This document shows, one piece after another, positions 30,557-40,895 of a stretch of 64,000 nt of DNA. The stretch is from contig BLSF01000045.1 in assembly GCA_012862575.1 (NCBI GenBank), positions 114,154-178,153 of the forward strand, given 5' to 3'. The translations under genes and the position numbers were made by a program. Every line of letters starts with the position of its first letter. Within the stretch, counting starts at the first letter, position 1. The notes under the pieces are model-generated. The model was not told the DNA's origin and did not search any database. It saw only the letters and a list, made by a program, of their open reading frames with translations. This stretch comes from Parietichytrium sp. I65-24A (Eukaryota > Sar > Bigyra > Thraustochytrida > Thraustochytriidae).

Positions 30557-32107
30557 ATGAGTCACGCAGCAGAGGGCAGGGAAAGGGTCAAGTATGACTC
30601 GAATGCCAAGACGCGCATAGCGGAGGAGATGGCGCACGCCAAGGTCAATCTCCTCCTGACCTCTTCGCTAGCAATGAAGCTGGCTTTTTTCTCCTTGGTC
30701 TTGCAAGTTCCCGTGGTCCTCACTCTTGTTTACATGAAGGACTTTCAACTCGGCTTTCTCCACAAATACATGTATATTCTTTCAGGCGAGCTTTACACGG
30801 TCAACTATTCGAAAGGCGAGAGGTTTAACGCGACTGCCACGGAAGGTGGCGTCTTGCTTGCTTTCGAGCTGCAGTCGATTCCGGTTTTCGGGAGTATTGC
30901 CGTATTCTTCTTTCCGTACCTCGTGAAAAAGGTCATAGGGAAGCGTTTCCGGACTGGAGTCATTCTCCCTTTCCTCCTTGTTACGCTTGCTTTGCCGCCT
31001 GTCGCGAAATGGGTCGGCTTCAGCTGGCAGCAGCGATATGACACTCTGATCCCACCCTTGATTCTTCCAGTTCTCATGAAATTCACTCTGCCTCGGGATT
31101 CTAGGCTGCATTGGGCTCTCACGCATCAGAGCGTTGCACTCGTGCTCGGGTATGTCGCTCTCGTTGCTCTTCGGCCATACTTTCCAGAGGGACAGTCCTT
31201 GGCAGCACTCTCAAAATTCTGTTTTCTGTATCCTGCCATCCGCGAACTAAACCGCTGGCTTTGCACATTGACGGCATTTGCAATACATACCGATCCGCAC
31301 ATTGCTGGGAAAGGTGTCAAAACGAATAGAGGCATTGCTTGGATGTTTGTAATGTGGGCTCAAAGCACCAGCACCATAACGATGCGGTTGGAACTGGCAA
31401 ATCTCACTGACTCCTCTATGATGACATTTATCGTGATCTCTCAAGGCATTCTGGAATTTGTTTTCCGAACGACATTGGTTGAGCGAGATCGTCTGCTTCG
31501 ATCATTTCTGTCGCGACTTCGTGGATCATCTCGGCGTGAGAGAATTGTTCCCCAGACTTCCAAGAGCAGCCTGTCGAAAGAAAGCAACCCGAACGTCACG
31601 GACACAGATGTCTCGCCATTTTATGCGATGCAGATCTTGAACGAAATGATCGCAGAATACGCCGGAATCTTCACTGCTGCACTCTCGCTGTACTTTTTCA
31701 AAGACAAGATCCTCTATGCTCGATTCCCATGGTACGGGATCAGCGAAGAGCCTTTTGAGGATGAGCCTGATTTTCAGCGCGTGATTAATTGGGTCGCCGC
31801 TCAAGTCGCTACGGAACTGGTCACCGACTCTGCAAGCTTACTCTTCGAGACTCGGCACGGAATTCCATTCAGAAAGGTGCTGGACGCGAAGATATGGAAG
31901 CGGGGTTATGTTTGGTCTTCACTACTTGTTTACGAGTACAGTTTCGTGCTGGCTTTTGGGATCAGCGTGCTCACCCGTGAAAAGTTTTCTTACTGTCGCG
32001 GCCGAGACATCTGCCACTGTGTGAAAAATGGAATTGTTGAAGGAGGTCTTCTCCATCGTTATTGCATGAAGCTCTTTCCCAACACAAGCGGAATCCCAGA
32101 CGACTGA
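30557..32107 (+). CDS. Multi-pass membrane protein, family member 4 (dispersed copy)
   Basis: 516 residues from ATG 30557 (MSHAAEGRERVKYDS). The N-terminal head before the first membrane helix is longer and more charged than in members 1-3. Family landmarks are retained: GELYTVNYSKGE, LRPYFPEGQ, MRLELANLTD (Met replacing Gln), DKILYARFPWYG (Arg replacing Gln) and the C-terminal CHCVKNG, GGLLHRYC and LFPNTSG. It lies about 21 kb from the three-gene array and in opposite orientation, and it is the most divergent copy, so the split is older than the tandem duplications. Function unknown; conserved half-cystines and the PWYG loop are the best handles for a remote-homology search. Confidence 0.85.
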   Translation: MSHAAEGRERVKYDSNAKTRIAEEMAHAKVNLLLTSSLAMKLAFFSLVLQVPVVLTLVYMKDFQLGFLHKYMYILSGELYTVNYSKGERFNATATEGGVLLAFELQSIPVFGSIAVFFFPYLVKKVIGKRFRTGVILPFLLVTLALPPVAKWVGFSWQQRYDTLIPPLILPVLMKFTLPRDSRLHWALTHQSVALVLGYVALVALRPYFPEGQSLAALSKFCFLYPAIRELNRWLCTLTAFAIHTDPHIAGKGVKTNRGIAWMFVMWAQSTSTITMRLELANLTDSSMMTFIVISQGILEFVFRTTLVERDRLLRSFLSRLRGSSRRERIVPQTSKSSLSKESNPNVTDTDVSPFYAMQILNEMIAEYAGIFTAALSLYFFKDKILYARFPWYGISEEPFEDEPDFQRVINWVAAQVATELVTDSASLLFETRHGIPFRKVLDAKIWKRGYVWSSLLVYEYSFVLAFGISVLTREKFSYCRGRDICHCVKNGIVEGGLLHRYCMKLFPNTSGIPDD

Positions 32108-32436
32108 GATCTCCATAGTGCCATTTCTGAACAGAATGAATATTCACCCTTCGTTTGTCATCTCTCTCGGATGAGATCCAAACACTTACTGCTGACTGAC
32201 GAATGAATCTTCTTGTGTAGTTTTATTTAACAGTATGTCCATCGATCCACGCAAATGCGAAAGCACAAAAGAGTGACTCTTTGATTGGAACCTGACTGCT
32301 TGCTGTCAATAAGCTTCATGGCGCCCCATCGCTCTGACAAAGAGTCGAGATGGACACGGGTAAGGCAGCGACAAAGTCCTTTTTTGTAGTTATGTTGATA
32401 AAGAGCAAAATTCTGGGCAACTTCGCCGTGCCACAT
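32108..32436. other. Convergent 3' spacer
   Basis: About 330 bases between two convergent stop codons (member 4 and the LDAH-like gene). It holds both 3' UTRs. Nothing else recognised. Confidence 0.5.
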
Positions 32437-33453
32437 TCAATAAAGCTTGTTCGTGACGATGGCGTCGACCACATCCTGAACAGCTTGGTGCGATAGACAG
32501 AAGGCGTGACGCACTTTCTCATGAAGCACGATAAATTTGCTGTCCTGGAAGGCGTCTTGCATTTGCTTTACGATACCGCCATGACACCACTTATCGACAG
32601 GGGACAACACAAAAGAAATTCGCTCCTGGTGAAACTCGCGTGCGTGGCTTATGGAGTCATCAAGCTCTCCAAGAATCTGCCGCATCTCACTATCAGCCAT
32701 CCTCAAAGCATTTCGTACAACGTATGGATCCACGAGTTTGAGGCCGTGCTGGACATAGTAGTCGTCAACTTCAGGGCAATCAGACTTCATAACTGCTTTC
32801 ACGACCGCGTGCCTTATTCTCGCTGGCAAGATTGCCAAAAAGATAGCAAGTATCTGAACAACGACGAAAGCAATTGCTCGAAAAAGTCTGTTGCCGAGGT
32901 ACGGTGCAAGTTTGACCCCGTTAGGTGACAAGGCAATGTTCATGACCGTCGGGCAAAGGCCGATATACCTTCGGAAGTCCACCTTCCCGTCCAGCCTGTG
33001 GATCATCTCCAGCCCGATGCGAGCCCCCACGGAGTGGCCGCACACAACCACGTCCAGCTCGCCTTTCTTCCACGCCTCCGGGTACATTTTCTCCAGGAAC
33101 GCAATCTTGTGCTCGATCTGCTCGTCGTACGACACGCGAGACCTTCCATGGCTCGTTCCCGAGTGTCCTGCGTGGCCCACGCAACACACTTCCCAGTCGC
33201 CGCCGAGCTTCTCCCACAGCTTTCTCGCGAACACCACGTAAAAGTCCACCAGCCCGGGGTTTCCCGGGATCATCAAGAACACCTTGCGCTTCCCTTCTTT
33301 CTCTTTCGCCCCGCGAGCAGGGATGGTTATCGCGTCGGCCAGCACTCTTTTCCCTGACGACAGCTCCGTCTCCACCGCTCTGGCCAGGTGATCCTGCTCG
33401 TCCTGCGCTGCTCGAGCGCCAGCGCCGTCGTGCGTCCCTGCATCATGCCCCAT
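32437..33453 (-). CDS. LDAH-like (lipid-droplet-associated) alpha/beta hydrolase
   Basis: 338 residues from ATG 33453 (MGHDAGTHDGAG). After a polar N-terminus come VFLMIPGNPGLVDFYVVFA, VCCVGHAGH, YDEQIEHKIAFLEK and the nucleophile elbow GHSVG. This order is that of the LDAH (C2orf43/UPF0554) family, which has the IPGNPG oxyanion-type motif, an HAGH, a QIxHK and GHSxG. A candidate catalytic Asp (SPVDKW) and His (KVRHAFCLSH) follow near the C-terminus. A hydrophobic segment in the cap (AIAFVVVQILAIFLAILPA) is compatible with lipid-droplet or membrane association known for the family. Substrate is not settled for the family (sterol or neutral lipid esters proposed). Single exon. Confidence 0.88.
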   Translation of the reverse strand: MGHDAGTHDGAGARAAQDEQDHLARAVETELSSGKRVLADAITIPARGAKEKEGKRKVFLMIPGNPGLVDFYVVFARKLWEKLGGDWEVCCVGHAGHSGTSHGRSRVSYDEQIEHKIAFLEKMYPEAWKKGELDVVVCGHSVGARIGLEMIHRLDGKVDFRRYIGLCPTVMNIALSPNGVKLAPYLGNRLFRAIAFVVVQILAIFLAILPARIRHAVVKAVMKSDCPEVDDYYVQHGLKLVDPYVVRNALRMADSEMRQILGELDDSISHAREFHQERISFVLSPVDKWCHGGIVKQMQDAFQDSKFIVLHEKVRHAFCLSHQAVQDVVDAIVTNKLY

Positions 33454-34099
33454 ACTTTTATATCCTCTTGCTCAACACACACACACATACACACACATAC
33501 GCAAGCTTTTGGGTTGCTCTCAGAGCTCCTCGCGCACTTGGGAATGTAGCTTGAGTACTCGCGTAAGGCGAAAGGCGGAGTGTGCACCTGCTTTTTGAGC
33601 TCTAGTAGAGCTTGCCAGGCAGAGGATAGTTTGGCGTGACATCATGGCATGATAAACATGATGAATTGTGAACGCACAGTGGAGTTCTCGTCGATGTCGA
33701 TGGGTTGTGCGGTAGATGGCGGCTCGATGTGGAGATTTTACATGGATGACTTCAGCTTTGAGAGTCCCAACGATAGATGGCGGCTCGATGTGGAGATTTT
33801 ACATGGATGACTTCAGCTTGGGACTCTCTCTGCTCTCTGCTCTTGGCTTGCCTGGAGGGGCTCGGTGTGTCTTTCGAAGGGATTTCCCGCCGGTACTTGC
33901 ATGGGTAGAGAAAAGAAGAGGACGAACTTTTGTGATTGCAAAGTTGATCAAGAAAGGAATTTATTGAGATGGCGAACAAAGTGAGCGAGGAACGCCAAAG
34001 TGGTCTGTATGTCAATGAGCTCGGCTCTGCGCGATTGGCCAGCAAACTCCCAATATAGAGGCGAAAATTGTTTTGACAGTGTAGCACGGGATCAAGATT
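33454..34099. other. Intergenic with AC repeat and a short direct duplication
   Basis: Contains an AC microsatellite (about 33475-33503) just upstream of the LDAH-like start and a 46-base direct repeat, 33713-33758 and 33774-33819, spaced 61 bases apart and apparently exact. No gene recognised. Confidence 0.6.
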
Positions 34100-35244
34100 T
34101 TAGGACTGTGGGTGAAACTGCAGCTTGCGACCGTCAGTGTCAGGATCCTCGTCGAGCTCCCCAACAGCCTGGACGCCCTTCACTTCGGGAATGTAATGCA
34201 TGAGCATATTCTCCACGCCAGACTTGAGGGTCACCGAGGCGGAGGGGCATCCCGAGCAGCTTCCAGTGAGGCGGACGCGCACGATGCCGGAGTCCTCGTC
34301 AAAGTCCTGGTACATGATATCTCCACCATCTTCGTGCACCATTGGGCGGATGCGCTCATCCAAAAGCTCTTTGATGAGCATCACCACCTCGCTGTCATCC
34401 TCGTGAGCAGCGCCAGGGTCCGACTCGGTAGGCCCGGTCACGGCAGGTTTGCCCACTTCGTAAAAGTCCATGATGGTTGCAAACACCTCCGGCTTGAGCT
34501 GCGCCCAGGACAGATCATCGTTCTTGGTCACAGAGATAAAATCATTCGCGAAAAAGACGCCCTCCACACCTTCCAGGCGGAGCAGCAGCCTTGCCAGAGG
34601 ACTGTTAGCTACTGGCTCCCCTTTCTTAAAGTCCATGCTGGCCCCAAACTCCTCTGCGCGCCAACACACCCAAGTGAGTAGACAGACATCCACAATCAAC
34701 AACCCAGACAGAGAGCCAAAACATCAGAACAATGATCAAGCAATACACCGGCGCGAATGCAAATACAAATGCAAATGCAAACACAAACACAAACGCAAAT
34801 GCAAATACAAATGCAAACGCAAACGTAAATACAAATGCAAATGCAAATGCAAATGCAAATGCAAACACAAATGCAAATGGAAATAAATAAAATGAAGAAA
34901 TAAAATGCACCAACAACAACAATGCACGGTCAGTCTCAACAGTCAGAGCCACCACAGCCAACAAACTCATCCTCGCGTCGCATTCCTTCATTCAACTTAC
35001 GCGGGAGTACCTCTTTGCCAGGAAGAAATTTAAGACTCGCAGGGTTCGGCGTCTCTTCCGTCTGAATGAACAGTCCTCGCGACCACGTCTGCCACGGCTG
35101 TCTGGGCATCCTCCGCTGGGTCCTGACTGCCCCGCTCATTATCGTGCGCGAGGACACCATCAGCGTACGGGGCGTGTACGATATCGTGCGCGAGGACAGT
35201 GCTGCCCTCACTGCGGCCACGCTCGCCAGTCTCGAAGCCAGCAT
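34100..35244 (-). CDS. NFU1: NFU1 iron-sulfur cluster scaffold, mitochondrial (two exons)
   Basis: Exon 1 is 35001-35244 from ATG 35244; exon 2 is 34100-34653. The intron (34654-35000, 347 nt, GTAAGT to GGCGCGCAG, phase 1) joins KEVLP to QEFGASMDF. The protein has 265 residues. The N-terminal 55 are Arg/Ser/Ala-rich without acidic residues, as in a mitochondrial presequence. Then comes the Nfu N domain (FIQTEETPNPASLKFLPG, SPLARLLLRLEGVEGVFF) and the NifU-like C domain with the cluster-binding CxxC (GSCSGCPSASVTLK). NFU1 delivers 4Fe-4S clusters to lipoyl synthase and respiratory targets in mitochondria. Within the presequence SSRTI occurs twice, from a short internal duplication. A GGAAAGA purine stretch precedes the start. 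Assignment firm. Confidence 0.94.
34754..34885. repeat. Hexanucleotide repeat AAATGC/AAACAC inside the NFU1 intron
   Basis: About 22 units of AAATGC with variants AAACAC, AAATAC and AAACGC run through 132 bases, all inside the 347-nt intron, and explain why this intron is about three times longer than others here. Confidence 0.92.
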
Positions 35245-37016
35245 CTTGAGTACTCGAACCCCTCTGCTGCCTCTCTTTCCTCTTTCCTCTTTCCTCGCCT
35301 TTCTCCTGCTTCTGTATTATATTCACGCTTCGCTCGCCGTAGTATCGTACTTGCGGGGTTGTTGGTGTACGCGGACGCTGGTGGGCCTTTCCGATGTTTG
35401 GCTTGGGGTTTGGGGTCTTACGGTTTGAAATAATTGATGGATAGGAAGACGCACGGAGAGTGCCGGGGGTGAGACGACTCTGGAGGCTGAAGATCAACTG
35501 CGAGACGACTCTGGCACGGAAAGAACGTTCGCGAACACCGAAAGGAGAGTGGTAGAGTATTCTTGTGAATGTGTGGTAGGTGATAGCGATCGCTACATGT
35601 GCTGTAAGCCTAAATTGCCGAGCTTTTTTGGTGGGCATAGTGGGCATGGAAGCTGTCAGTGAGAATTTAGCTTTCGTGCTCGAGTTCATCATCACACGTT
35701 CTCTCGCCTTGCTGCCCAGCTAAGGTCTTCAAAGCTACAATCCCGACTCACAAACCGCTCACTGCCATTTAACCGTTCCGCATTGGTGGTCATTCAACGC
35801 CTCGACATGCCTCGACCGAGTATCAATCAGCAATCTTTTTTTTCATTTCATTCTTGCTACTGCATCCATTCCCAAGCTTTTGCAAGCCGTTATAGTGGCC
35901 GCATTCAAGTCCAATTTTACACGGATGCGGTCACGGAGAACAGCCGAGGGAGCCTTGACGCTCGAACAAACGTTTGGTATCTGTTACAGCCGCGACGCGT
36001 TCGTCAAGCTCTCACAAGCGGCGAATCTTTAAAGCGTACACCGCCGGTTACTCATTCAAGGACCGGCCTGCGAGGCGTTGTGAGTGGGTGAGTGAGTGAG
36101 TGGGTGAGTGATTGAACGAGTTTATACTGCAGTGACAGGGAAGAGGTTTTCGTCGTCGACGCGTTCACATCAACTGCTTTCTCGTGCCCTCGTTTCCTCC
36201 TACCTCACTCACTCTCTCACTCACTCCTTCTCCAAGTTTCCGGCAGCCAATTCAGGGAGAGACAAAAAGAGACAGAGAGAAAGGCTTTCCAATCTCTCGC
36301 ATTCTCACATTCCATCTGCGATAATCTGCGATGTGTCCCTTCCTCTCTTCTTCCATCACACTCGCGGCAACCAACGCGGCTAGGTGACAGCTAGGAGCAG
36401 CCACACTCAACTAACAGTCAATTCTCCCTCCCGTCCGCTCCCTGTTACAAGACCAAGTGCGATACCACGTACCAGTACTTATACCAACGCCAACCGATGG
36501 ATTGTGAGCGGGAGGTGTCCGTTGGATGGTAGGAGTTCGATTAGAATGTCTCGTAAGCAGACGAGTGGGGGAGAAGCAACAGTGAGTTGGCGTACTTGCG
36601 TTCTGAATTCTGATATTCTGATTTCCACTTTCTCGGAAAACAAACAACCACTGCAGTCGACTACGCGTCTCGGTTTTCAAGTTTGCGATGAGGTTAACTG
36701 CAACTTGGACGTTGTTGGGAGGGCTGACTCTTACTCTTAATCTGACAGCGAGTAGCGAATAGTGAGTATTGAGTAGTGAGGTTCGCCAGTGCCAGTCTAT
36801 GATGATAATGTCACAATTGTGAGATGGGGATATGGAGAAGAGAGAGACCAGGTTTTGCACTGATCGGGTGACGAGGTGAGCTACTGGTAGTTTACCTTTT
36901 ATGTGCAACGTGCCGTTCAATGTAGAGCTCAAGCTTTGTCATATTGACTAATTGACGGGCGAAAAGAGCGGTCGGGGGGACTGCTCTGCTGCGAAAGGCC
37001 TTCGCGGCGAGGGGCT
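35245..37016. other. Intergenic, about 1.8 kb, divergent promoters
   Basis: Between NFU1 (minus) and the LRR membrane protein (plus). It includes GTGA repeats (36080-36112), CTCACT repeats (36203-36226) and a purine stretch (36258-36284). Open frames here have biased composition and no recognisable domain. I see no RNA gene. Confidence 0.45.
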
Positions 37017-40000
37017 ATGGACGCCGCGCCGGCACCGTTCCGGCTCTCCCGCCTGGCGCTGAGCGTGTTCATCGTGGCAGGACTGCTGGCGCTATGGGGG
37101 GCGCTGTTCCTGGATGGGTCCACTACTATTGATCAAAGATGGGTGTTTGTGTCGTTCGCGGCCATGCAGGGTATCATCATCACGATCTGCGAGAAAGCGA
37201 GCCCGCAGTCTATCTTCCCCCCGGGGATGTTATATCTTTCCATCGTTGCGTATGTGCTTTTATTTCAAGGGTGCGGTGATGCCCCGTTGCAGTCGAGTGG
37301 CAACTCTTCGGACTCAACACAGTGCACATTCCGAGAGATGCCGGAGGAATGTACACCGTTCATCGGTAATGAGTCGCTGTACACGCACGACACTGCCCTA
37401 AACGAAATAAATGTAACCCGCGAGGAGTTTATGAGCGTCTGGTTCAGCGATAGCTTCCGGAACCAAATGACTAAGGGGTACAATTACGTGCTGGGAGACG
37501 TTTCACCAGACCAGCTTACAAGGTATGACGAATTCATGGACAGCTGCTTTGAGGTGTTTGACAACATCTTGTGCAAGGTCGTTCTTACCGAGCCGTGCGC
37601 GGAGGACTGCTCAATCGTGGAAACTTGCAGTAACATATTTTGCTCCGTAGATACCCTGGATTGCATCTCATCGTGGAGCAGTATCATGGAAAATTACTAC
37701 AGCGCTCCACACGTACCTTTCTACGACGACCTCATGAACACATATTCGAGGTTTCAATGCACCCCAGAGCCAGATTCTGAACTCTGCTATAATCTGAAAG
37801 AGATCAAGGACTCGCGATCTCCAGCGGCGATCGGCGAGTCGGCCTGCGTAGCAGAGGCCAACTTCCTCTCTACGTCTCTAGGGAGCGATGAAGACACTTG
37901 CATTGGGCGCGCAGTCGCAACACGGTACGGCTTGATCATGGGAACCGGCGTCTTGGCTTTGTTTTTCCTTGTGTCCGGGAGCCACGATTCTGGCATAGCG
38001 GTGAACCTGAGATACATCCGCGCTGTGCTGCTCATGCTCCCGCTTCTGTGCATCCTGATTCTTGCGGGGACCACTCTATTGCTCAGGTCTGACGGCTATG
38101 CATGGGACCTCCCGGCACTGGTAAATATAGCATTCTTGTCTGTGGTTTGGAGAGGCTTCTTGAGGCACCTCTGCCAAGTGAGAACGAAAGCTCCGTTCTT
38201 TTCCAAAAGTCTAAAGTTCTTCAAGGAACTCAAGATCGGAGGGAGACTGTTTTTTCTTCGCCACATTCTGCTTGAAGCAATTGAGTGCGTAACTCAGTTT
38301 GTTGACTTGCATCAAAATCTTGCGCCAACGATGGACTTTAAGTGGGCTATTGCGTTTGCGGCATTGCAAGGCGTGAACTTGACATCAACGCCGATTTTGA
38401 TGCGATACTTTGAAGAAGTGCACCTAATCTTTTTGGAGATTTTCTGCGACTTTACGTATATCCTCCTCAAGTTCTTCTCCAGCTGGTTTTCTCGCACGGA
38501 CACTATAGAGGCTTTTGAAATGTTCACAACTCTTGCCCCTTTCTTCTCGCTTGCTCAGCTCTACATCGACGTCTTTGACGTTGTCACTGGACCAAGAAGA
38601 GGCACAATCATGCCAAGCAAAAGCGGCCACCTTAAAATGGGAACGCGACGCAAAAATCTCATCGCTACTTCTCGCGGCTCCAGACTTGTTGTCATATTAG
38701 AGAGTCTTAAGGACACTGCAGTGCGGAAGGAGGACAAGGGTTCAGTATGGGCGCGACGATTTGTGGACGGTGTGGGATACTTGATGCTTTGTTGCGGCCT
38801 ATTCCTACCAACCTACGTTATTACCATGTCTTTGAAGGCAGACGCCATGTGCAAGGAGCAATATACAAGCTGCTTCTGGGAAGGTTGCTCACCGAAAGTC
38901 TACTTTAGCGATGGGCTCTTCCAGCAAACCAGTTGTCACACGGAACTTGTAACAGAGATAAATGTGACCGCTTGTGAACTGGAAACGCTCCCCGTTCTAC
39001 CCAATATTAGTTCTCTGGAAACTGTGGATCTACGCAACAACAACCTCGTCGCGCTGCCTTCGTGGGTTCCGAGGTTTGAGGAGCTCTGCTACGCGTGCCA
39101 TGTTTACGTCGACAAGCTCAAATCGGTCACTGAGATTGACTGGAGCAATTCTGGTCTTTCTGTGTTTCCTGGGGACCTGCTCGATTCGTGCCCAAATCTG
39201 AGAAGCCTCAATTTGAGTCACAATAGTATCTCTGTGGTTCCCACCACCTTGGCTGGTTTACCAAAGCTGGCGATTTTCGACATGAGCCACAACGACCTCC
39301 CATTCCTGCTTGACGAACTCCCGGCGTCCACACCCAAGCTGGAATTCATGGACGTGTCGTACAACAATTTACATAGTCTGCCAGATGACGTTATAGCTAT
39401 GCTATTTGGGGTACACAGTAAAACTGTTGATTTCAGAGTGCGAAACAACCCGGTCAAAGCTGTCAAATTTTCTGTCAGCTCCGAGCCAGAACAGCTGCCT
39501 CTGGACGAGGTCTGTAACCTTCTTGAGCTGAGGACGCTGATTCTCACCGGAATGTTTCGAAAGAGCGATCTGGAGGCCATACTCTCATGTTTGCAGCCCC
39601 TCGGAAAGCTGGAGCTCCTTCGTATTGCAGATATTGACTTCGATGGGGAGATGTCTCCTATCATTTTCGAGATGCAAAATGTGACGCACTTGTCCTTTCT
39701 TGGTGTAACAAATGCCGCCATATCTCCATCGATTGGAACGATGGGAAACCTCCAGACTCTGAGCATATACGCCACTGACTTGTCCGGAACGATCCCTCCG
39801 GAGCTCTTCCAGGCCACAACTTTGGTCAATTTGGAAATATCTTACTCGAAACAGATTAACGGGAAGATCCCAAGCGAAATCGGTCAGCTCACTAATCTTG
39901 AGTATCTCGTGCTGAAAAGTAATCGCCTGCAGGCGAGACTACCTTCTACATTGACGAAATTGACAAACTTGAGAGTGTTCGCTGCGCCCGGCAATTTAAA

Positions 40001-40895
40001 TCTGATGGGTAATCTTCCTGATGGCTTGTCGAATCTGACTCATCTCGAGCACTTCTCCGTATTTGAGAACCAATTTAGCGGACCAATACCAGCAGAGCTT
40101 GGGAATTTGTCAAATTTGAGAAGTGTCTTACTGGACTCTAATCTGTTCTCTGGTCCAATCCCCCCGGAGCTGGGCAAGCTGCAAAATGTGGCATTTCTAG
40201 CTCTCTATGAAAATGAGCTCACGGGGCAAATTCCGGCCGAGCTAGGAGATATGGCCTCGTTGACATGGCTTCACGCGGCGCACAATAAGCTCTCTGGGTC
40301 GATTCCAGAGTCGATTGGAACCTTAAGCAATCTTGAGAAGTTGCATCTCAATGACAATTTGCTCACGGGACCTTTGCCCGCATTTGAGAAGCTGCCAAAT
40401 TTGCTTGTCGTTTGCCTCAATTCCAACGAGCTGAGCGGATCCGTTCCCTCCTCCTTAAATAATCTGGAGGATATCCAATTTGTCTCCTTGTGGGGCAATA
40501 AACTCACCGGAAGTGTTCCCGAGACCTTGGTGGATTTGGAAGACCTTCTCATGCTTGACGTATCCTATAACAACATTGTAGATGGCGATATCCCGGAAAT
40601 ACTTCGAGATTCACATGACATATTCGTCGGAAACTTGCAGCTTGCAGAAAACAGCACTTTTTCGGAGAAAATTCACTGCGCGGAAGTCTTTGCTGCTTGG
40701 ATTCAGAACGCATTCCCTGAAGTCTGCACGGAAGAGGCTGCTGCTGGGGTGGCGGACTATTCCTGCGGATACTCCTACACGAGAGAATACCTTCTCTACA
40801 GAACGACATATCGCAGAAGCATCGCACTGTCGACTGTCTCGCAGGCGCCTATTGCTTACAAAGACTGCGGAACCGCTGCTTTGCAGCTTTTGTAG
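37017..40895 (+). CDS. Polytopic membrane protein with large C-terminal LRR domain
   Basis: Single exon, 1292 residues from ATG 37017. Membrane segments occur near 11-31, 40-57, 70-85, then a Cys-rich NxT/S-containing loop of about 210 residues, then further segments near 305-320, 335-355, 365-380, 480-500 and 585-605. From about 640 to 1195 there are some 20 LRRs: first of the generic type (VDLRNNNLVALPSW, LNLSHNSISVVPTTL), then of the plant-receptor type with the IPxELGxLxNL consensus (FSGPIPAELGNLSNL, LTGQIPAELGDMASL). A Cys-containing tail of about 95 residues closes the protein; no kinase or Toll domain and no membrane helix follows the LRRs. Topology is the reverse of a plant LRR receptor. 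Probably a surface recognition or adhesion protein; function unknown. Confidence 0.88.
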   Translation: MDAAPAPFRLSRLALSVFIVAGLLALWGALFLDGSTTIDQRWVFVSFAAMQGIIITICEKASPQSIFPPGMLYLSIVAYVLLFQGCGDAPLQSSGNSSDSTQCTFREMPEECTPFIGNESLYTHDTALNEINVTREEFMSVWFSDSFRNQMTKGYNYVLGDVSPDQLTRYDEFMDSCFEVFDNILCKVVLTEPCAEDCSIVETCSNIFCSVDTLDCISSWSSIMENYYSAPHVPFYDDLMNTYSRFQCTPEPDSELCYNLKEIKDSRSPAAIGESACVAEANFLSTSLGSDEDTCIGRAVATRYGLIMGTGVLALFFLVSGSHDSGIAVNLRYIRAVLLMLPLLCILILAGTTLLLRSDGYAWDLPALVNIAFLSVVWRGFLRHLCQVRTKAPFFSKSLKFFKELKIGGRLFFLRHILLEAIECVTQFVDLHQNLAPTMDFKWAIAFAALQGVNLTSTPILMRYFEEVHLIFLEIFCDFTYILLKFFSSWFSRTDTIEAFEMFTTLAPFFSLAQLYIDVFDVVTGPRRGTIMPSKSGHLKMGTRRKNLIATSRGSRLVVILESLKDTAVRKEDKGSVWARRFVDGVGYLMLCCGLFLPTYVITMSLKADAMCKEQYTSCFWEGCSPKVYFSDGLFQQTSCHTELVTEINVTACELETLPVLPNISSLETVDLRNNNLVALPSWVPRFEELCYACHVYVDKLKSVTEIDWSNSGLSVFPGDLLDSCPNLRSLNLSHNSISVVPTTLAGLPKLAIFDMSHNDLPFLLDELPASTPKLEFMDVSYNNLHSLPDDVIAMLFGVHSKTVDFRVRNNPVKAVKFSVSSEPEQLPLDEVCNLLELRTLILTGMFRKSDLEAILSCLQPLGKLELLRIADIDFDGEMSPIIFEMQNVTHLSFLGVTNAAISPSIGTMGNLQTLSIYATDLSGTIPPELFQATTLVNLEISYSKQINGKIPSEIGQLTNLEYLVLKSNRLQARLPSTLTKLTNLRVFAAPGNLNLMGNLPDGLSNLTHLEHFSVFENQFSGPIPAELGNLSNLRSVLLDSNLFSGPIPPELGKLQNVAFLALYENELTGQIPAELGDMASLTWLHAAHNKLSGSIPESIGTLSNLEKLHLNDNLLTGPLPAFEKLPNLLVVCLNSNELSGSVPSSLNNLEDIQFVSLWGNKLTGSVPETLVDLEDLLMLDVSYNNIVDGDIPEILRDSHDIFVGNLQLAENSTFSEKIHCAEVFAAWIQNAFPEVCTEEAAAGVADYSCGYSYTREYLLYRTTYRRSIALSTVSQAPIAYKDCGTAALQLL

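Noticed and set aside
35030-35695. Minus-strand open frame of 221 codons overlapping NFU1 exon 1
   Set aside because: It is in another frame from the clear NFU1 sequence and has no recognisable domain.
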